Of a DNA stretch of 64,000 nt, positions 1 to 10,797 are shown in pieces (the stretch's first letter is position 1; every line of letters starts with the position of its first letter). The stretch lies in assembly GCA_002721785.1 (NCBI GenBank), contig PBLO01000037.1, positions 1-64,000 on the forward strand. The letters are read 5' to 3'. This stretch comes from Halieaceae bacterium (GTDB taxonomy: Bacteria; Pseudomonadota; Gammaproteobacteria; Pseudomonadales; Halieaceae). Under the pieces are notes generated by a model. It did not search any database. It saw only the letters and a program-made list of their open reading frames with translations, and was not told the origin of the DNA. Made by a program: the position numbers and the translations under genes.

Positions 1-1
1 C

Positions 2-694
2 CCCGCTAACCTGGAAACGCTGCGCTGGTTCTATACACATCGCGACAACGTCACCATGGTGTTGGGCAACCACGATCTCCATTTAATGGCCGTCTCCTGC
101 GGTGCGCGCAGCCCCAGCCGGAAAGACAACTTCCACGATATTCTCGACGCGCCCGACCGCGAGCAATTGATTGAATGGTTGCACTACCAACCGCTGGCTT
201 ATTCTGAGGATGGCATCACCATGGTTCATGCGGATATCCCACCGATTTGGACAGTGCAGGACACGCTCGACCGTGCTTGGGAAGTCGAAAACGCCCTGCA
301 AGGGGCACGCTGCCAAGAGTTCCTGACCGAGATGTACGGGAACGACCCCTTCGTGTGGGACGACAGTCTGAGCGGCATGACGCGACTCAGGGTCATCACC
401 AACTACCTCACGCGGATGCGTTACTGCACCCGCAAAGGCAAGCTGGATCTCATCAGTAAAGGCCCGCAACCCATACCCGATGCCATAGCAGGCAAAAAAG
501 TCGCACCCTGGTTCAGCCACAAGCGCCGCCTCACCAAGGGCCAGACGATAATCTTTGGGCACTGGGCCTCGCTCGAGGGTATGACCGACAGCAAAAAAAC
601 GATTGGCCTAGATACAGGCTGCGTATGGGGCAACGCGTTGACTTTTTACAAGCTGGAGACTGGCGAGCGATTCACTTGCGATTGCAAGACATGA
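2..694 (+). CDS. apaH: Symmetrical bis(5'-nucleosyl)-tetraphosphatase, 5' end truncated by window
   Basis: Open frame from base 2 (PANLETLRWFYTHRDNVTMVLGNHDLHLMAV...) with the metallophosphatase GNHD motif and IFGHWASLEG...GLDTGCVWG typical of ApaH. Confidence 0.93.
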   Translation, partial: PANLETLRWFYTHRDNVTMVLGNHDLHLMAVSCGARSPSRKDNFHDILDAPDREQLIEWLHYQPLAYSEDGITMVHADIPPIWTVQDTLDRAWEVENALQGARCQEFLTEMYGNDPFVWDDSLSGMTRLRVITNYLTRMRYCTRKGKLDLISKGPQPIPDAIAGKKVAPWFSHKRRLTKGQTIIFGHWASLEGMTDSKKTIGLDTGCVWGNALTFYKLETGERFTCDCKT

Positions 695-820
695 TCAGTT
701 AAACGGTCAACTTAGCAGCTCCGTCAAATTAACCGAAATAAGCTACGCCCCTCTCGATAGCGATGTTAGGTCCCGGCCTGGCGACTTGGTAGCACCTTCA
801 CCCAGATTTACTTGAACCAA

Positions 821-3800
821 TCACTGCGTTGCCTGATACAGGAGCCATATAGGCAAGCCAGTCGCGCCCTCTTCAGGCGTGATACTTGCAGTCCCGCTGG
901 AGGCGGCGCTGGTGCCAATGGCATTGGTCGCCGTGACCGTACAGGTATACGCCGTATCGTTGGTCAGCCCAGTTATCGTGATGGGGGAGCCAGTGCTGGT
1001 GCCCGTGTAAGTCGTTGTGCCATCGGTACAAGATGCCGTGTACCCCGTCACCGCTGAACCTCCGTCGTCCGATACTGTGACGTACAGATAAATTTCACCG
1101 TCGCCGTAATCAGTTCGCGTGATGGTGGGCACGCCAGGAGCGGTGGGTGGTGCAGGAACCGCATTCACTGCGGCTGATGCAGCGCTGGAACCCGCACTGT
1201 TGGTCGCTACCACCGAACAACTGTAGGTATTACCATTGGTGAGCCCAGTGACCGTGAGCGGCGAGCTTGCGCCTGTGGCAGTGAACGTGCCGGCCGTCTC
1301 GAATGAGTAGCCGTCTGGACGATAACTCGTCTGACTGCAGATCATGCGGTTCGTCTGCTCCTCGGTGAAAGTATACATAGCAGAATCCACGCTGTAGTTC
1401 ATAAAGTTCTCGATCGCGGAGGTCACGCCGCACGCAGTAGATGGCGTAGAACCAGTATCCGCCGCGCTCTGCGCAGGCGTATCCACAATCAAATCCTGCG
1501 TGGTGTAGGTGTTACTGCAAACGCCGCCATCAAAAGTATGAAGTAAGCCCAGATAGTGGCCGACCTCATGGGCCAAGGTGCGGCCCTGGTTGTAGTTTCC
1601 GTAGCCGTTGTTCCTGCCCCCAATGGTGTTGTGCAGCATCACCACCCCGTCATCATTGGTGGCTGCAGACCCAGGCGGCAAAGTCGCGTAGCCGAGCACG
1701 CCACCGCCGCCAGCATCGTTAGTATAAATATTGAGGTATTCGTCGGGGCTCTGTGCCAACGTGGCTTTGAATTCAGAAGTGGCGTTAGGTCCGGCATCGG
1801 TGTACCAGTTGTTGTCCTCAATGTAGTCCACTGCTGCCAGCTGAAACTGAATAGACGTGTTGTATCCCGAATCGCCATTAAATGACGTGCCGCCAAAGTC
1901 GTCGTTCAGTACCGCAATTTGGTCGTCAATACGTTCGCGACTGATATACCCTGTGCCATCAGTTTTATATATGACGTGAAAGTAGAGGGGGATCACGAGG
2001 GTACGACCCGCGACGGGGTCATAATCTGAATCAATATTAGTCAGACTATTTGTGCAATCCGCTTGCCGTTCCTCAATCTCATATCCCCGTTGACTCCGCA
2101 AAAACATATCGTGGTCGTGGGTCGCACAGCGATAAGATCCCTCTCTGAAATCTTGAGATTGATGAAACGCCATCACCGTCGGATAAGTCGTGGAGCCTGA
2201 CAGCACTGGCTTATCGTCTATGTAATGCGGGCTAGATTGTGCGGGCGTTTCTTTGGACAGCCCACTCACTCTGCTACCTGTTTGATCCACACAGGTCAGG
2301 GTATAAGAATCGGGAGCGCCGCCTGAACCCGCGCCAAAAGTCACCTCCAACGAGCCATCGCCGACAGTGATGCCGGTAATGGAAGGCGCGCCGGGCGGCA
2401 CAGAAGACGTAGCCACCAAAGATGCATTGGCGAAGTCGCTGTAAGCGCGTAACCGAATGTAATGCCGACCCTCAGCTGGAGTATTAAGCGTGCAAGTCTC
2501 GTCGTTTCCCGCCGCCAATGTCGAACTGCACAAAGCGCCTGTCAGAGGCGGTGGGTTATTTGTATCTAAATATATGTCAGGGTCGCCACTGTCGACGTCA
2601 AGAGAGACAGTGAGTGCAGTGGCACCGGCCGGCACATCGATAAAATAGTACTGGTCGCTATCTGTAGCACCTGATAGGCCAGTTACAGCAATTCCACTCG
2701 TCAATTCCTGCAACGAGACGGGCGTCACTGCGCTGCTAGCACTCGACGCTGAGCTGGTCCCAATCGTATTCGTCGCAGTCACGGTAAATGTATATGCGGT
2801 CCCGTTACTGAGGCCTGTGACGGAACAGGATGTTGTGCCAGCGGTTGAACAAGACTGGCCTCCCGGCGCCGCCGTCGCCTCGTAACCGGTGATCTCCGCA
2901 CCGCCATCCGAGGTTGGCGCCGTCCAGCTAACGGTCGCATCACCGTCCCCTGCGACAGCGGTCACCGCTGTAGGAGCGCCCGGAGCTGTCTCCGCATTAG
3001 CACTAACCACCGCCAAGCATTCATTGGAAGCTGCCGCAATTTGAGCAGTGCGGCGAGCCATTTTCGTGGGGACTCGCTCAGGCTCGACACCATAACTAGT
3101 GTCATCACCAAAAGTCCTCGCAATATTGTTCAAGCCCCCGGTAAGCAGATGGCAGTAACTCATAATCGTACCGTTTTGCGCGCCCGAGCTTCCCCCCGTC
3201 AGCGACGCAGTGCCGGGCAGGGACTGGCTACCAGACCAACAACCGTTTCCCGACTCACCGTTGTAGCAACCATCAACCGGGTTGCTATTACCCTCGACGC
3301 CGTTGTAACAGTGCGTGTGAGGGGAGGAAAAATTGTGCCCGAGTTCGTGAGCCAACACTTCAGCATCCCAATTGAGCTGCGATGCGTCAGTCGGTGCGTC
3401 ACCGTACACACCGCTCACTGAATGCCCGTAAGAGTCATTGCACAGTTGATCCAATGTGGCAATTCCACCACTGAAATCTTCAATCCGTGCGAGGTGGACG
3501 GCTAAAGCACGCTCCACGGAATCGTAGTTTTCACGCCAATATGTTCGTACGTCCGACAATCGCGTTGATGTACTTGTCGTGTCGCTATAAGGGTCTGTTG
3601 TGTAGAGAATGACGTCTCCGACAAGAAGTCGAGTATTGATTTCGCTCTCGTAGGTCGTGCTGACATAGGAGACAAGCTCAGCCAGATAAGTGTCAATCGT
3701 GGAGGGGGAGGAACCCATAGAGGTGTATAGGGCATCATCCAATTCCACAGCGAGCGTTGCGGTATAAAGTTCGTCCTCTGCTATGGTTGCACCGTAACCA

Positions 3801-4699
3801 AAGTTGACTGATGTCGGCAGGTCAACTCCATTGTTACTGCTATCGAATTTGTATACCCAGACGTCGTAATCACCTGCCGCCGGACTCTCAATAAAGCATT
3901 TGGAGTACTCGCAATAGCCCACAGTCCAAGGTGAGGTGCCATCAGGTACGATATACGCGTTGGCGATCCCTGGACCTCTGTTCACAGCGCCAGCATAAGC
4001 CTGGCCACTGGGAACAGTGAGACTCCAAGGACCATACCAGCCCGCGGTCGTAGCAACGGACTCAGCTCTCGAGGTCGTCCCGCCCATGCTGGCTACCGAG
4101 AGTTGCGTTGCTGACGGCCCCGTTGGCGGCTTTAGCTGAGGGACTTCAGCAACGTCAGTTGTCGGCCAATTGCGGGCGACGGCTTCCCTCGCGGTGTCCT
4201 GAGCAAGAGACATTTGAGTGCCTTGCGCGGTTATAGCCCCTCTGTACCGCGCGCCATCTTGATCAATGTGCAACCGCCCCGTGCCGTCAGACTCAACCAA
4301 CATAAAGGCATAGGAGCTGGGCACTCCCAACACTTCACCGCGATAGTATCGGCGCCCTGACTGATGTTCCTCTGGCTCGAGCCTTTTACCATCCAAAAAT
4401 ACCCGCCTGCCGTGGGCAAAGGGCTCGTAACGGATCAATGCGAGGACAACCGGATCACCCGCAGCTAAATTGATAGAAATCCTCAGCGAACGTGCTTTGG
4501 ACTCGATTGCCTGTCGAAGCTCAACAACATCGTCGACGCTATCCAGCCTGAGTTCCGAGACTGAATCCCGGGCTCCCGATGCCGGGTCCGGCAGTAACGC
4601 TACGCCAAGCAAAAAGGCAGTAACAGGCCTTCGTACTCGGCACTGATAGGTTCGAAACGCGCCCTGATTAAAAAGCCATTTAACCCTTCTCAGCGCCAC
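821..4699 (-). CDS. Large secreted multidomain metalloprotease: reprolysin-like [11 protein letters not shown] domain, FN3 domain, PPC-like domain, FN3 split by an M43-like domain ([11 protein letters not shown]), final FN3
   Basis: 1292-aa ORF with two HExxHxxxxxH zinc motifs, FN3-like [17 protein letters not shown] repeats, N-terminal hydrophobic segment and C-terminal [12 protein letters not shown]. Confidence 0.88.
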   Translation of the reverse strand: MALRRVKWLFNQGAFRTYQCRVRRPVTAFLLGVALLPDPASGARDSVSELRLDSVDDVVELRQAIESKARSLRISINLAAGDPVVLALIRYEPFAHGRRVFLDGKRLEPEEHQSGRRYYRGEVLGVPSSYAFMLVESDGTGRLHIDQDGARYRGAITAQGTQMSLAQDTAREAVARNWPTTDVAEVPQLKPPTGPSATQLSVASMGGTTSRAESVATTAGWYGPWSLTVPSGQAYAGAVNRGPGIANAYIVPDGTSPWTVGYCEYSKCFIESPAAGDYDVWVYKFDSSNNGVDLPTSVNFGYGATIAEDELYTATLAVELDDALYTSMGSSPSTIDTYLAELVSYVSTTYESEINTRLLVGDVILYTTDPYSDTTSTSTRLSDVRTYWRENYDSVERALAVHLARIEDFSGGIATLDQLCNDSYGHSVSGVYGDAPTDASQLNWDAEVLAHELGHNFSSPHTHCYNGVEGNSNPVDGCYNGESGNGCWSGSQSLPGTASLTGGSSGAQNGTIMSYCHLLTGGLNNIARTFGDDTSYGVEPERVPTKMARRTAQIAAASNECLAVVSANAETAPGAPTAVTAVAGDGDATVSWTAPTSDGGAEITGYEATAAPGGQSCSTAGTTSCSVTGLSNGTAYTFTVTATNTIGTSSASSASSAVTPVSLQELTSGIAVTGLSGATDSDQYYFIDVPAGATALTVSLDVDSGDPDIYLDTNNPPPLTGALCSSTLAAGNDETCTLNTPAEGRHYIRLRAYSDFANASLVATSSVPPGAPSITGITVGDGSLEVTFGAGSGGAPDSYTLTCVDQTGSRVSGLSKETPAQSSPHYIDDKPVLSGSTTYPTVMAFHQSQDFREGSYRCATHDHDMFLRSQRGYEIEERQADCTNSLTNIDSDYDPVAGRTLVIPLYFHVIYKTDGTGYISRERIDDQIAVLNDDFGGTSFNGDSGYNTSIQFQLAAVDYIEDNNWYTDAGPNATSEFKATLAQSPDEYLNIYTNDAGGGGVLGYATLPPGSAATNDDGVVMLHNTIGGRNNGYGNYNQGRTLAHEVGHYLGLLHTFDGGVCSNTYTTQDLIVDTPAQSAADTGSTPSTACGVTSAIENFMNYSVDSAMYTFTEEQTNRMICSQTSYRPDGYSFETAGTFTATGASSPLTVTGLTNGNTYSCSVVATNSAGSSAASAAVNAVPAPPTAPGVPTITRTDYGDGEIYLYVTVSDDGGSAVTGYTASCTDGTTTYTGTSTGSPITITGLTNDTAYTCTVTATNAIGTSAASSGTASITPEEGATGLPIWLLYQATQ

Positions 4700-4863
4700 C
4701 TCGCCGCCTCCACCTGCAGGCTAGACACACACTTCCGCCCCAGCACGACGCGCCAATTAACGCCTGAAACGCTTATGTCGGGCATATCCCACCCCTATCC
4801 GGTCGGATACAGATGCCACAACATAACATGCAGGGATCGCCTCTGCTCTAGTAGAGTCTTATT

Positions 4864-5958
4864 ATGAAAACGTATCGAGTTGGCGGCGCCGTCCGCGACA
4901 CCCTCCTGGGCTATCCTCATCAAGAAATCGACTGGGTCGTAGTCGGCAGCACACCCGAGCAGATGACGGCCGCGGGTTACACGCAAGTTGGCAGGGACTT
5001 CCCCGTTTTCCTGCATCCCGACACAAAAGAGGAATATGCGCTGGCGCGCACAGAGCGCAAGTCCGGGCCGGGTTACCACGGCTTCACAGTCCACGCAGAC
5101 CCTTCCGTTACGCTTGAGGAAGATCTCGAGCGCCGCGACCTCACCATCAATGCCATGGCGATGGACGGCGACGGCGTCGTCACTGACCCCTACGGTGGTC
5201 AAGCTGACCTCGACGCCAAAATCCTGCGGCACGTATCAACACACTTTGTAGAGGATCCATTGCGGGTATTGCGCGTGGCGCGCTTTGCGGCGCGTTATCA
5301 CCACCTCGGATTTATCGTGGCGGAAAAAACGCTGCGACTGATGGCAGAGATCGTTGCGGCGGGCGAGCTACCGCATTTATCCACCGAGCGCGTGTGGGTA
5401 GAGACTGAGAAGGCGCTAAGCGAAAAGAACCCAGAAATCTATTGCCAGGTTCTGTTTGACTGCGGCGCACTGCAAGCGCTGATGCCAGAAGTCGCTGCCT
5501 CAAACGGCATTTCGGCACTGACGCGCGCCGCACCCCATACACCCCTCGCGGTTTGCCGCTGGGCTGCTCTGCTGGCTGACTTACCCGAGGCACGTGCGCG
5601 GCGGGCCAGCGAGCGATTGAAGGCGCCGAGCGATTTCACACTGCTGGCGGCGCGAGTAGCGCAACTCCGCCCACAATTAAAAGCTGCATTGAAGAGCGGT
5701 GAGGACTGCATGGCCGTGCTCAAGGCACTCGATGCGTTACGGCGAGAGGAACCTTTCGGGGGATTCTGCGGGACGCTCGCGGCGCTTGAGCAAAATAGCG
5801 CCGATGCTGTTGGCGCCGTTTCGACCTTGCGTGCCGCCCGTGAAGCAGCCAAAACCGTCAAAGCTGCGGACTTTACGGATCAAGACGTCGCTGGCCCGGC
5901 ACTGGGTGCCGCGATCGAGGCAGAACAAATCAAGCGGGTTGGCGAGATAATCAAATAG
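4864..5958 (+). CDS. cca: CCA tRNA nucleotidyltransferase
   Basis: [34 protein letters not shown] plus [12 protein letters not shown] signature. Confidence 0.95.
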   Translation: MKTYRVGGAVRDTLLGYPHQEIDWVVVGSTPEQMTAAGYTQVGRDFPVFLHPDTKEEYALARTERKSGPGYHGFTVHADPSVTLEEDLERRDLTINAMAMDGDGVVTDPYGGQADLDAKILRHVSTHFVEDPLRVLRVARFAARYHHLGFIVAEKTLRLMAEIVAAGELPHLSTERVWVETEKALSEKNPEIYCQVLFDCGALQALMPEVAASNGISALTRAAPHTPLAVCRWAALLADLPEARARRASERLKAPSDFTLLAARVAQLRPQLKAALKSGEDCMAVLKALDALRREEPFGGFCGTLAALEQNSADAVGAVSTLRAAREAAKTVKAADFTDQDVAGPALGAAIEAEQIKRVGEIIK

Positions 5959-6132
5959 CACACGCGTAGAAGACACGCCGTCGCCTCATTAAAAAATCGG
6001 CTCAGGGTGAGAATTCAGGCCGCCTCATTGAAGCAAGTGCCCGCAGTATTACCGGACGAGGATCGGTAGCCAAAGCAGAGCGCAGAAAGCAAAGAGCAGG
6101 TTGTCTCGACTCACCGACGCAGCCGCTGGCTA

Positions 6133-6480
6133 TCAAGGACGCGAGATCACCACCCCCACACCATCGGCCTCACTCACCGCACCGGGCTTGATAATGGTCA
6201 TGCTCAGCCCCGCGATATTGAACTCTTCCAGCAGCAATGAGGCCAAATGCTCAGCCAGCGCCTCGAGAAGCTGGAAACGCGAAGCCTCACATACCGCAAT
6301 GATTCGCTGGGAGATCGCGGCGTAATCCAGCGCATCCTCCAGCGCATCGGTTTGCGCCGCGCGGGTGAAGTCAGCCTTGAGCTCAAGATCAAACACCAGT
6401 GTTTGGCGAATATCCCGCTCCCAGTCGTAGCACCCAATCACTGAAGCGGCTTTCAGGCCTTTGATGAAAACGGTGTCCAT
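6133..6480 (-). CDS. folB: Dihydroneopterin aldolase
   Basis: MDTVFIKGLKAASVIGCYDWERDIRQTLVFDLEL is characteristic of FolB. Confidence 0.94.
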   Translation of the reverse strand: MDTVFIKGLKAASVIGCYDWERDIRQTLVFDLELKADFTRAAQTDALEDALDYAAISQRIIAVCEASRFQLLEALAEHLASLLLEEFNIAGLSMTIIKPGAVSEADGVGVVISRP

Positions 6481-6482
6481 GG

Positions 6483-7529
6483 CTACGCCGCCTGCGGGGC
6501 GGTGAGTTCGGTCATGGGCCAGCGCGGGCGCACCTCGGCGTCGGACCTATCGATCTCACCCGCGGTCAATCTCAGCGCGCCAGCATAAGCGATCATCGCG
6601 CCGTTGTCGGTGCAGAGCTTGGGCGCGGGATAAAACACCTCGCAGCGTTCTTTGCCGAGCTTCTCCTCGAGCGCTGCGCGCAGGCGCACGTTGGCGCTCA
6701 CACCCCCAGCCATCACCAACCGCGTCAAATTTTCCTGCTTGAGCGCCCGCCGGCACTTGATCACCAGCGTATCCACCACTGCGGCCTCAAAGGCCCGTGC
6801 GATATCGGCTTTGTCTTGCTCGCTTAAATCGCCATCGACCTCGTGGGCGCGCACTGTCGTCAACGTGTGGGTTTTCAGGCCTGAAAAACTGAAGTCCAAT
6901 CCGCCCTGCTTCACCATGGGCCGCGGAAACTCAAAACGGTCTGGGTCACCCTGCTCTGCGAGCTTGGCGACATGTGGCCCGCCCGGATAGGGAAGGCCGA
7001 GCATTTTGGCAGTTTTATCAAACGCCTCACCGGCCGCATCGTCCAATGACTCGCCGAGTAAAGTGTATTGCCCCAAACCGTCGACCCGCACCAGTTGCGT
7101 ATGCCCCCCGGACACCAGCAGCGCGACGAAGGGGTAATCGGGTACTGCGCCACCCTCGCGGTCAGCCAACATCGGTGCCAGCAGATGGCCTTCCATATGG
7201 TGTACGCCAAGGCAGGGCACGCCGAGGCCCGCAGCAATTGAGCGGCCTAGTGTTGCGCCCACCATCAACGCACCGACTAAACCCGGGCCGGCGGTGTAGG
7301 CCACCGCGTCGATATCGCGTCGTTCGATACCGCCCTCGGCGAGGACCTGATCAATCAAGGGCAGCGTTTTGCGCACGTGATCCCGGCTGGCGAGCTCGGG
7401 GACAACACCACCGTACTCGGCATGGATCTCGACCTGAGAGTACAAAGCATCTGCCAGCAGTCCCCGCTCAGTGTCATAAAGCGCCACGCCGGTTTCATCG
7501 CAGCTGGTTTCGATCCCCAGAACTCTCAT
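6483..7529 (-). CDS. tsaD: tRNA threonylcarbamoyladenosine biosynthesis protein TsaD
   Basis: [38 protein letters not shown]. Confidence 0.97.
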   Translation of the reverse strand: MRVLGIETSCDETGVALYDTERGLLADALYSQVEIHAEYGGVVPELASRDHVRKTLPLIDQVLAEGGIERRDIDAVAYTAGPGLVGALMVGATLGRSIAAGLGVPCLGVHHMEGHLLAPMLADREGGAVPDYPFVALLVSGGHTQLVRVDGLGQYTLLGESLDDAAGEAFDKTAKMLGLPYPGGPHVAKLAEQGDPDRFEFPRPMVKQGGLDFSFSGLKTHTLTTVRAHEVDGDLSEQDKADIARAFEAAVVDTLVIKCRRALKQENLTRLVMAGGVSANVRLRAALEEKLGKERCEVFYPAPKLCTDNGAMIAYAGALRLTAGEIDRSDAEVRPRWPMTELTAPQAA

Positions 7530-7771
7530 TGCTTATTCATCATCCCGCCATGACCTCACTCTCAGCTCCAAGCCTGCGCGTGGCGCGTGGCCCGAGTCTA
7601 CGTCCGATACACTCTGACTCAACTTGAACTCGGGCCCAATGTCGCAGCAAATCGCTCGCAAGCAGGTATACCCCGCAGGTAAACAGTTTGAGCGCCATAC
7701 CACCACTATTGTCGGCCGTTTTCGGGCCCGTCTGCCCCGAAAAGGCGCAAAAACTAACACGTCTCAACGCT

Positions 7772-7800
7772 TTGCAAAATAAGGGCTTCGCGCCTATACT
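7772..7800 (+). promoter_or_regulatory. Putative sigma-70 promoter for rpsU operon (TTGCAA-N17-TATACT)
   Basis: TTGCAA at 7772-7777 and TATACT at 7795-7800 with 17-nt spacing, upstream of rpsU. Confidence 0.65.
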
Positions 7801-7860
7801 GCGCGCCCTCAAAACGGGTCCGCGCCAATTTGCGCGGTTTGACAGCTACAGGACAGATGA

Positions 7861-8076
7861 ATGCCTTCTATTAAGGTTAAAGAAAACGAGCCCTTTGACG
7901 TCGCCTTGCGTCGCTTCAAGCGCTCCTGCGAGAAAGCCGGCCTCATTGCCGAGGTTCGCAAGCGCGAGCACTACGAGAAGCCGACCACCATTCGCAAGCG
8001 TGCCGCAGCGGCTGCGGTCAAGCGCCACGCCAAAAAGGTGATGCGCGAGAATCGCAAGCGTCAGCGTCTCTACTGA
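7861..8076 (+). CDS. rpsU: 30S ribosomal protein S21
   Basis: [27 protein letters not shown]...KRQRLY. Confidence 0.98.
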   Translation: MPSIKVKENEPFDVALRRFKRSCEKAGLIAEVRKREHYEKPTTIRKRAAAAAVKRHAKKVMRENRKRQRLY

Positions 8077-8118
8077 TTCTGCGGGCATGGCACTCCGCCA
8101 CCCGCCCCCGCACTCCCT

Positions 8119-8574
8119 ATGAGTGACACTTCTCTCGTCGAACAGGTCAAGGCAGCCATGAAGGCTGCAATGAAGGCCCGTGAGAAAGAAACCCTCGCCA
8201 CCATTCGCCTGATTCAGGCCGAATTCAAACGTGTTGAAGTTGACGAGCGTATCGAGATCGATGACGCCCGCGCGATCGCGATCATGGACAAAATGGTCAA
8301 GCAGCGCCGTGACTCGTCTACCCAATACCGCGATGCCAATCGACCTGAACTGGCTGATGTCGAAGATGCCGAGATTGCGATCATTCAGACATTCCTGCCC
8401 GCCCAACTCTCTGCCGATGAAATCGATGCGCTCATCGACGAAGCGCTTGCTGGCATCGATGCGGAAGGCATGGCGGCCATGGGGCCCTTAATGGGCAAAT
8501 TGAAGCCGCAGCTCCAGGGTCGCGCAGACATGGGCGAAGTTTCCCAACGTGTGAGGGCCAAACTCGGCGCCTGA
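8119..8574 (+). CDS. GatB/YqeY domain-containing protein
   Basis: KARDKE/TLATIRLIQAEFKRVEVDERIEIDD...QRRDSSTQYRDANRPELADVEDAEIAIIQTFLPAQLS; between rpsU and dnaG. Confidence 0.93.
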   Translation: MSDTSLVEQVKAAMKAAMKAREKETLATIRLIQAEFKRVEVDERIEIDDARAIAIMDKMVKQRRDSSTQYRDANRPELADVEDAEIAIIQTFLPAQLSADEIDALIDEALAGIDAEGMAAMGPLMGKLKPQLQGRADMGEVSQRVRAKLGA

Positions 8575-8708
8575 AACTTCCGCCGGGCCAACGGCAGGAC
8601 ACAGCCCGCGACAGCGCTTGCCCTCCCCCAGTGAGCGGTTCACACTGACCCTTTCAAGCAACGCACTTTTCGATTAACCGCACGGGCTGCCACCGGCACC
8701 GCTCGTGA

Positions 8709-10592
8709 ATGAGCGACTCCGACGACCAAACCGTGGCACGACTTCCGCAAGCTTTCCTCGATGATCTACTGGATCGCCTTGATATCGTCGAGGTCATTGA
8801 TCGCCGCGTGAAGCTCAAGAAAGCGGGCAAGAACTACAGCGCCTGCTGCCCCTTTCACGACGAGAAAACGCCTTCCTTCTCGGTGAACCCCGAGCGGCAG
8901 TTCTACTACTGCTTTGGTTGTGGCGCCGGGGGTAACGCGCTTGGGTTCGTGATGGACTACGAGCGGCTCGATTTCCGCGAGGCGGTCGAGGGCCTTGCGC
9001 AAAGCGTGGGCCTTGAAGTACCCAAAGATGACGCCCGCAGCGGCCGGGAACCCCCAAAAGATCAGAACAAACCGCTTTATGAATCGCTTGAGCACGCGAG
9101 CAAGTTCTACGAGCACGCCCTGCGACAACACGCGGAGCGCCACAAAGTCGTGAATTACCTGAAAGGCCGCGGCCTGACGGGCGAGATTGCCCGCGACTTT
9201 CGGATCGGCTTTGCACCAGCGGGCTGGGACAACCTGATGCAGGCAAACGGTAAAGATGAGGCCGCTCAAGAACTGCTCAAGAAATCAGGCATGTTGGTAA
9301 CCAACGACAAGGGGCGCACCTACGACCGCTTTCGTGAGCGGGTGGTGTTCCCGATACAGGACCAGCGTGGCCGCGTCATTGCCTTTGGTGGCCGCGTGCT
9401 CGGAGACGACAAGCCCAAATATCTGAACTCCCCCGAGACACCCGTTTTTCAGAAATCTCGCGAGCTCTATGGTTTATGGCAGGCACGCAAATATCCCCGC
9501 CGTCTCGAGCGCATCGTGGTGGTAGAAGGCTACATGGATGTGATTGCGCTGGCGCAGCACGGCATCCCGTATGCGGTTGCCACCCTCGGCACCTCGACCA
9601 GCGAAACCCACCTGGAAAGGCTGTTCCGGATCGTGCCCGAAGTCGTGTTCTGTTTTGACGGCGACGATGCAGGCCGAAAGGCCGCGTTTCGGGGTCTTGA
9701 AGCCACGCTCCCCGCCATGCAGGACGGGCGTCAGGCGAAGTTTCTGTTCCTGCCCGAAGGTGAGGACCCAGACACGCTGGTCAGGGCCAAGGGCAAAGCC
9801 TACCTGGAGAATCTTTTTGACCACGCCGATCCCCTTGAAACGTTTTTATTCAAGCACCTGGAGGAAGGCCTGGATATCGAGAGCATGGATGGACGGGCGC
9901 GCTTCTCGAAACTGGCGGCACCACACTTACACCGACTTCCTGAGGGCGTTTTTAAAACCCTGATGTATCAGGCCCTCGCAGACAAAACCGGGATCGATGT
10001 GGAGAGCCTCAAGCGGTTACAACCGCCACCGGCGCCCCGGCCTGACATCACAGAGACAGCGCCTCCGCCCACGATGGAGGCGCCACCGCCCATCGACCCC
10101 GAGGAACCCCCGCCCGAGGACTTTATACCCGTCGACGAGCCTGCACTGGAGGGCCTATCACCCAGCTCGTTGAATCCCGTGCATCGCCTCCTGGGGCTGT
10201 TGGTACTGAAACCCACTCTGGTGAGGCATGTACCCGAGGCTTTGCTGGTCTCGGAGGGCAGTCGCGACGCGGTGCTCCTCGCCGAGGTAGTCGCTCACAT
10301 CCAAAAATATCCCGAAGTCACCACCGCCGCACTATTGGGTTTCTGGTTCGGCACGCCGGAGGGGGATTTCCTGAATGCGCTTGCGGGCCGCGAGAGTATT
10401 GAGGACGACGCGGGCTTGGAAGCGCTCTGTACGGCGCTGGTTGAGAAGCTTAATCGCCACCCGGCGCTGGATGCGGCGCGGCGGCAGTTCGATGCACTGA
10501 AGCGCAAGCCCTATGGCGAGCTCACTCAAGACGAGAAACAGCAGTTACTGAGCCTGACGCAGGAGATCCGGTCTCTCTCTGGCAAAAACTGA
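8709..10592 (+). CDS. dnaG: DNA primase
   Basis: Zinc-binding CPFHDEKTPSFSVNPERQFYYCFGCGAGG, toprim VVEGYMDVIAL; proline-rich linker before C-terminal domain. Confidence 0.97.
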   Translation: MSDSDDQTVARLPQAFLDDLLDRLDIVEVIDRRVKLKKAGKNYSACCPFHDEKTPSFSVNPERQFYYCFGCGAGGNALGFVMDYERLDFREAVEGLAQSVGLEVPKDDARSGREPPKDQNKPLYESLEHASKFYEHALRQHAERHKVVNYLKGRGLTGEIARDFRIGFAPAGWDNLMQANGKDEAAQELLKKSGMLVTNDKGRTYDRFRERVVFPIQDQRGRVIAFGGRVLGDDKPKYLNSPETPVFQKSRELYGLWQARKYPRRLERIVVVEGYMDVIALAQHGIPYAVATLGTSTSETHLERLFRIVPEVVFCFDGDDAGRKAAFRGLEATLPAMQDGRQAKFLFLPEGEDPDTLVRAKGKAYLENLFDHADPLETFLFKHLEEGLDIESMDGRARFSKLAAPHLHRLPEGVFKTLMYQALADKTGIDVESLKRLQPPPAPRPDITETAPPPTMEAPPPIDPEEPPPEDFIPVDEPALEGLSPSSLNPVHRLLGLLVLKPTLVRHVPEALLVSEGSRDAVLLAEVVAHIQKYPEVTTAALLGFWFGTPEGDFLNALAGRESIEDDAGLEALCTALVEKLNRHPALDAARRQFDALKRKPYGELTQDEKQQLLSLTQEIRSLSGKN

Positions 10593-10729
10593 CTGCCGAA
10601 CACATCGCCCGGCCAGACGGTTGTCACACATCTAACCTACGCTGCACGGTCATCGCCAAGCCCGTGATAACCCTGCAAATAATGGTCATGAGGCGGCTCG
10701 GAACGGGGGGCATTTTCCCGCCCGGCGCA

Positions 10730-10759
10730 TTGGTGATTGGGGCCCTAAGCCGTTATACT
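10730..10759 (+). promoter_or_regulatory. Putative sigma-70 promoter upstream of rpoD
   Basis: TTGGTG (10730-10735) and TATACT (10754-10759), 18-nt spacer. Confidence 0.45.
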
Positions 10760-10797
10760 CGCCGGCTATTTTTTGGCCACACCCACGCAGGCTCCGC

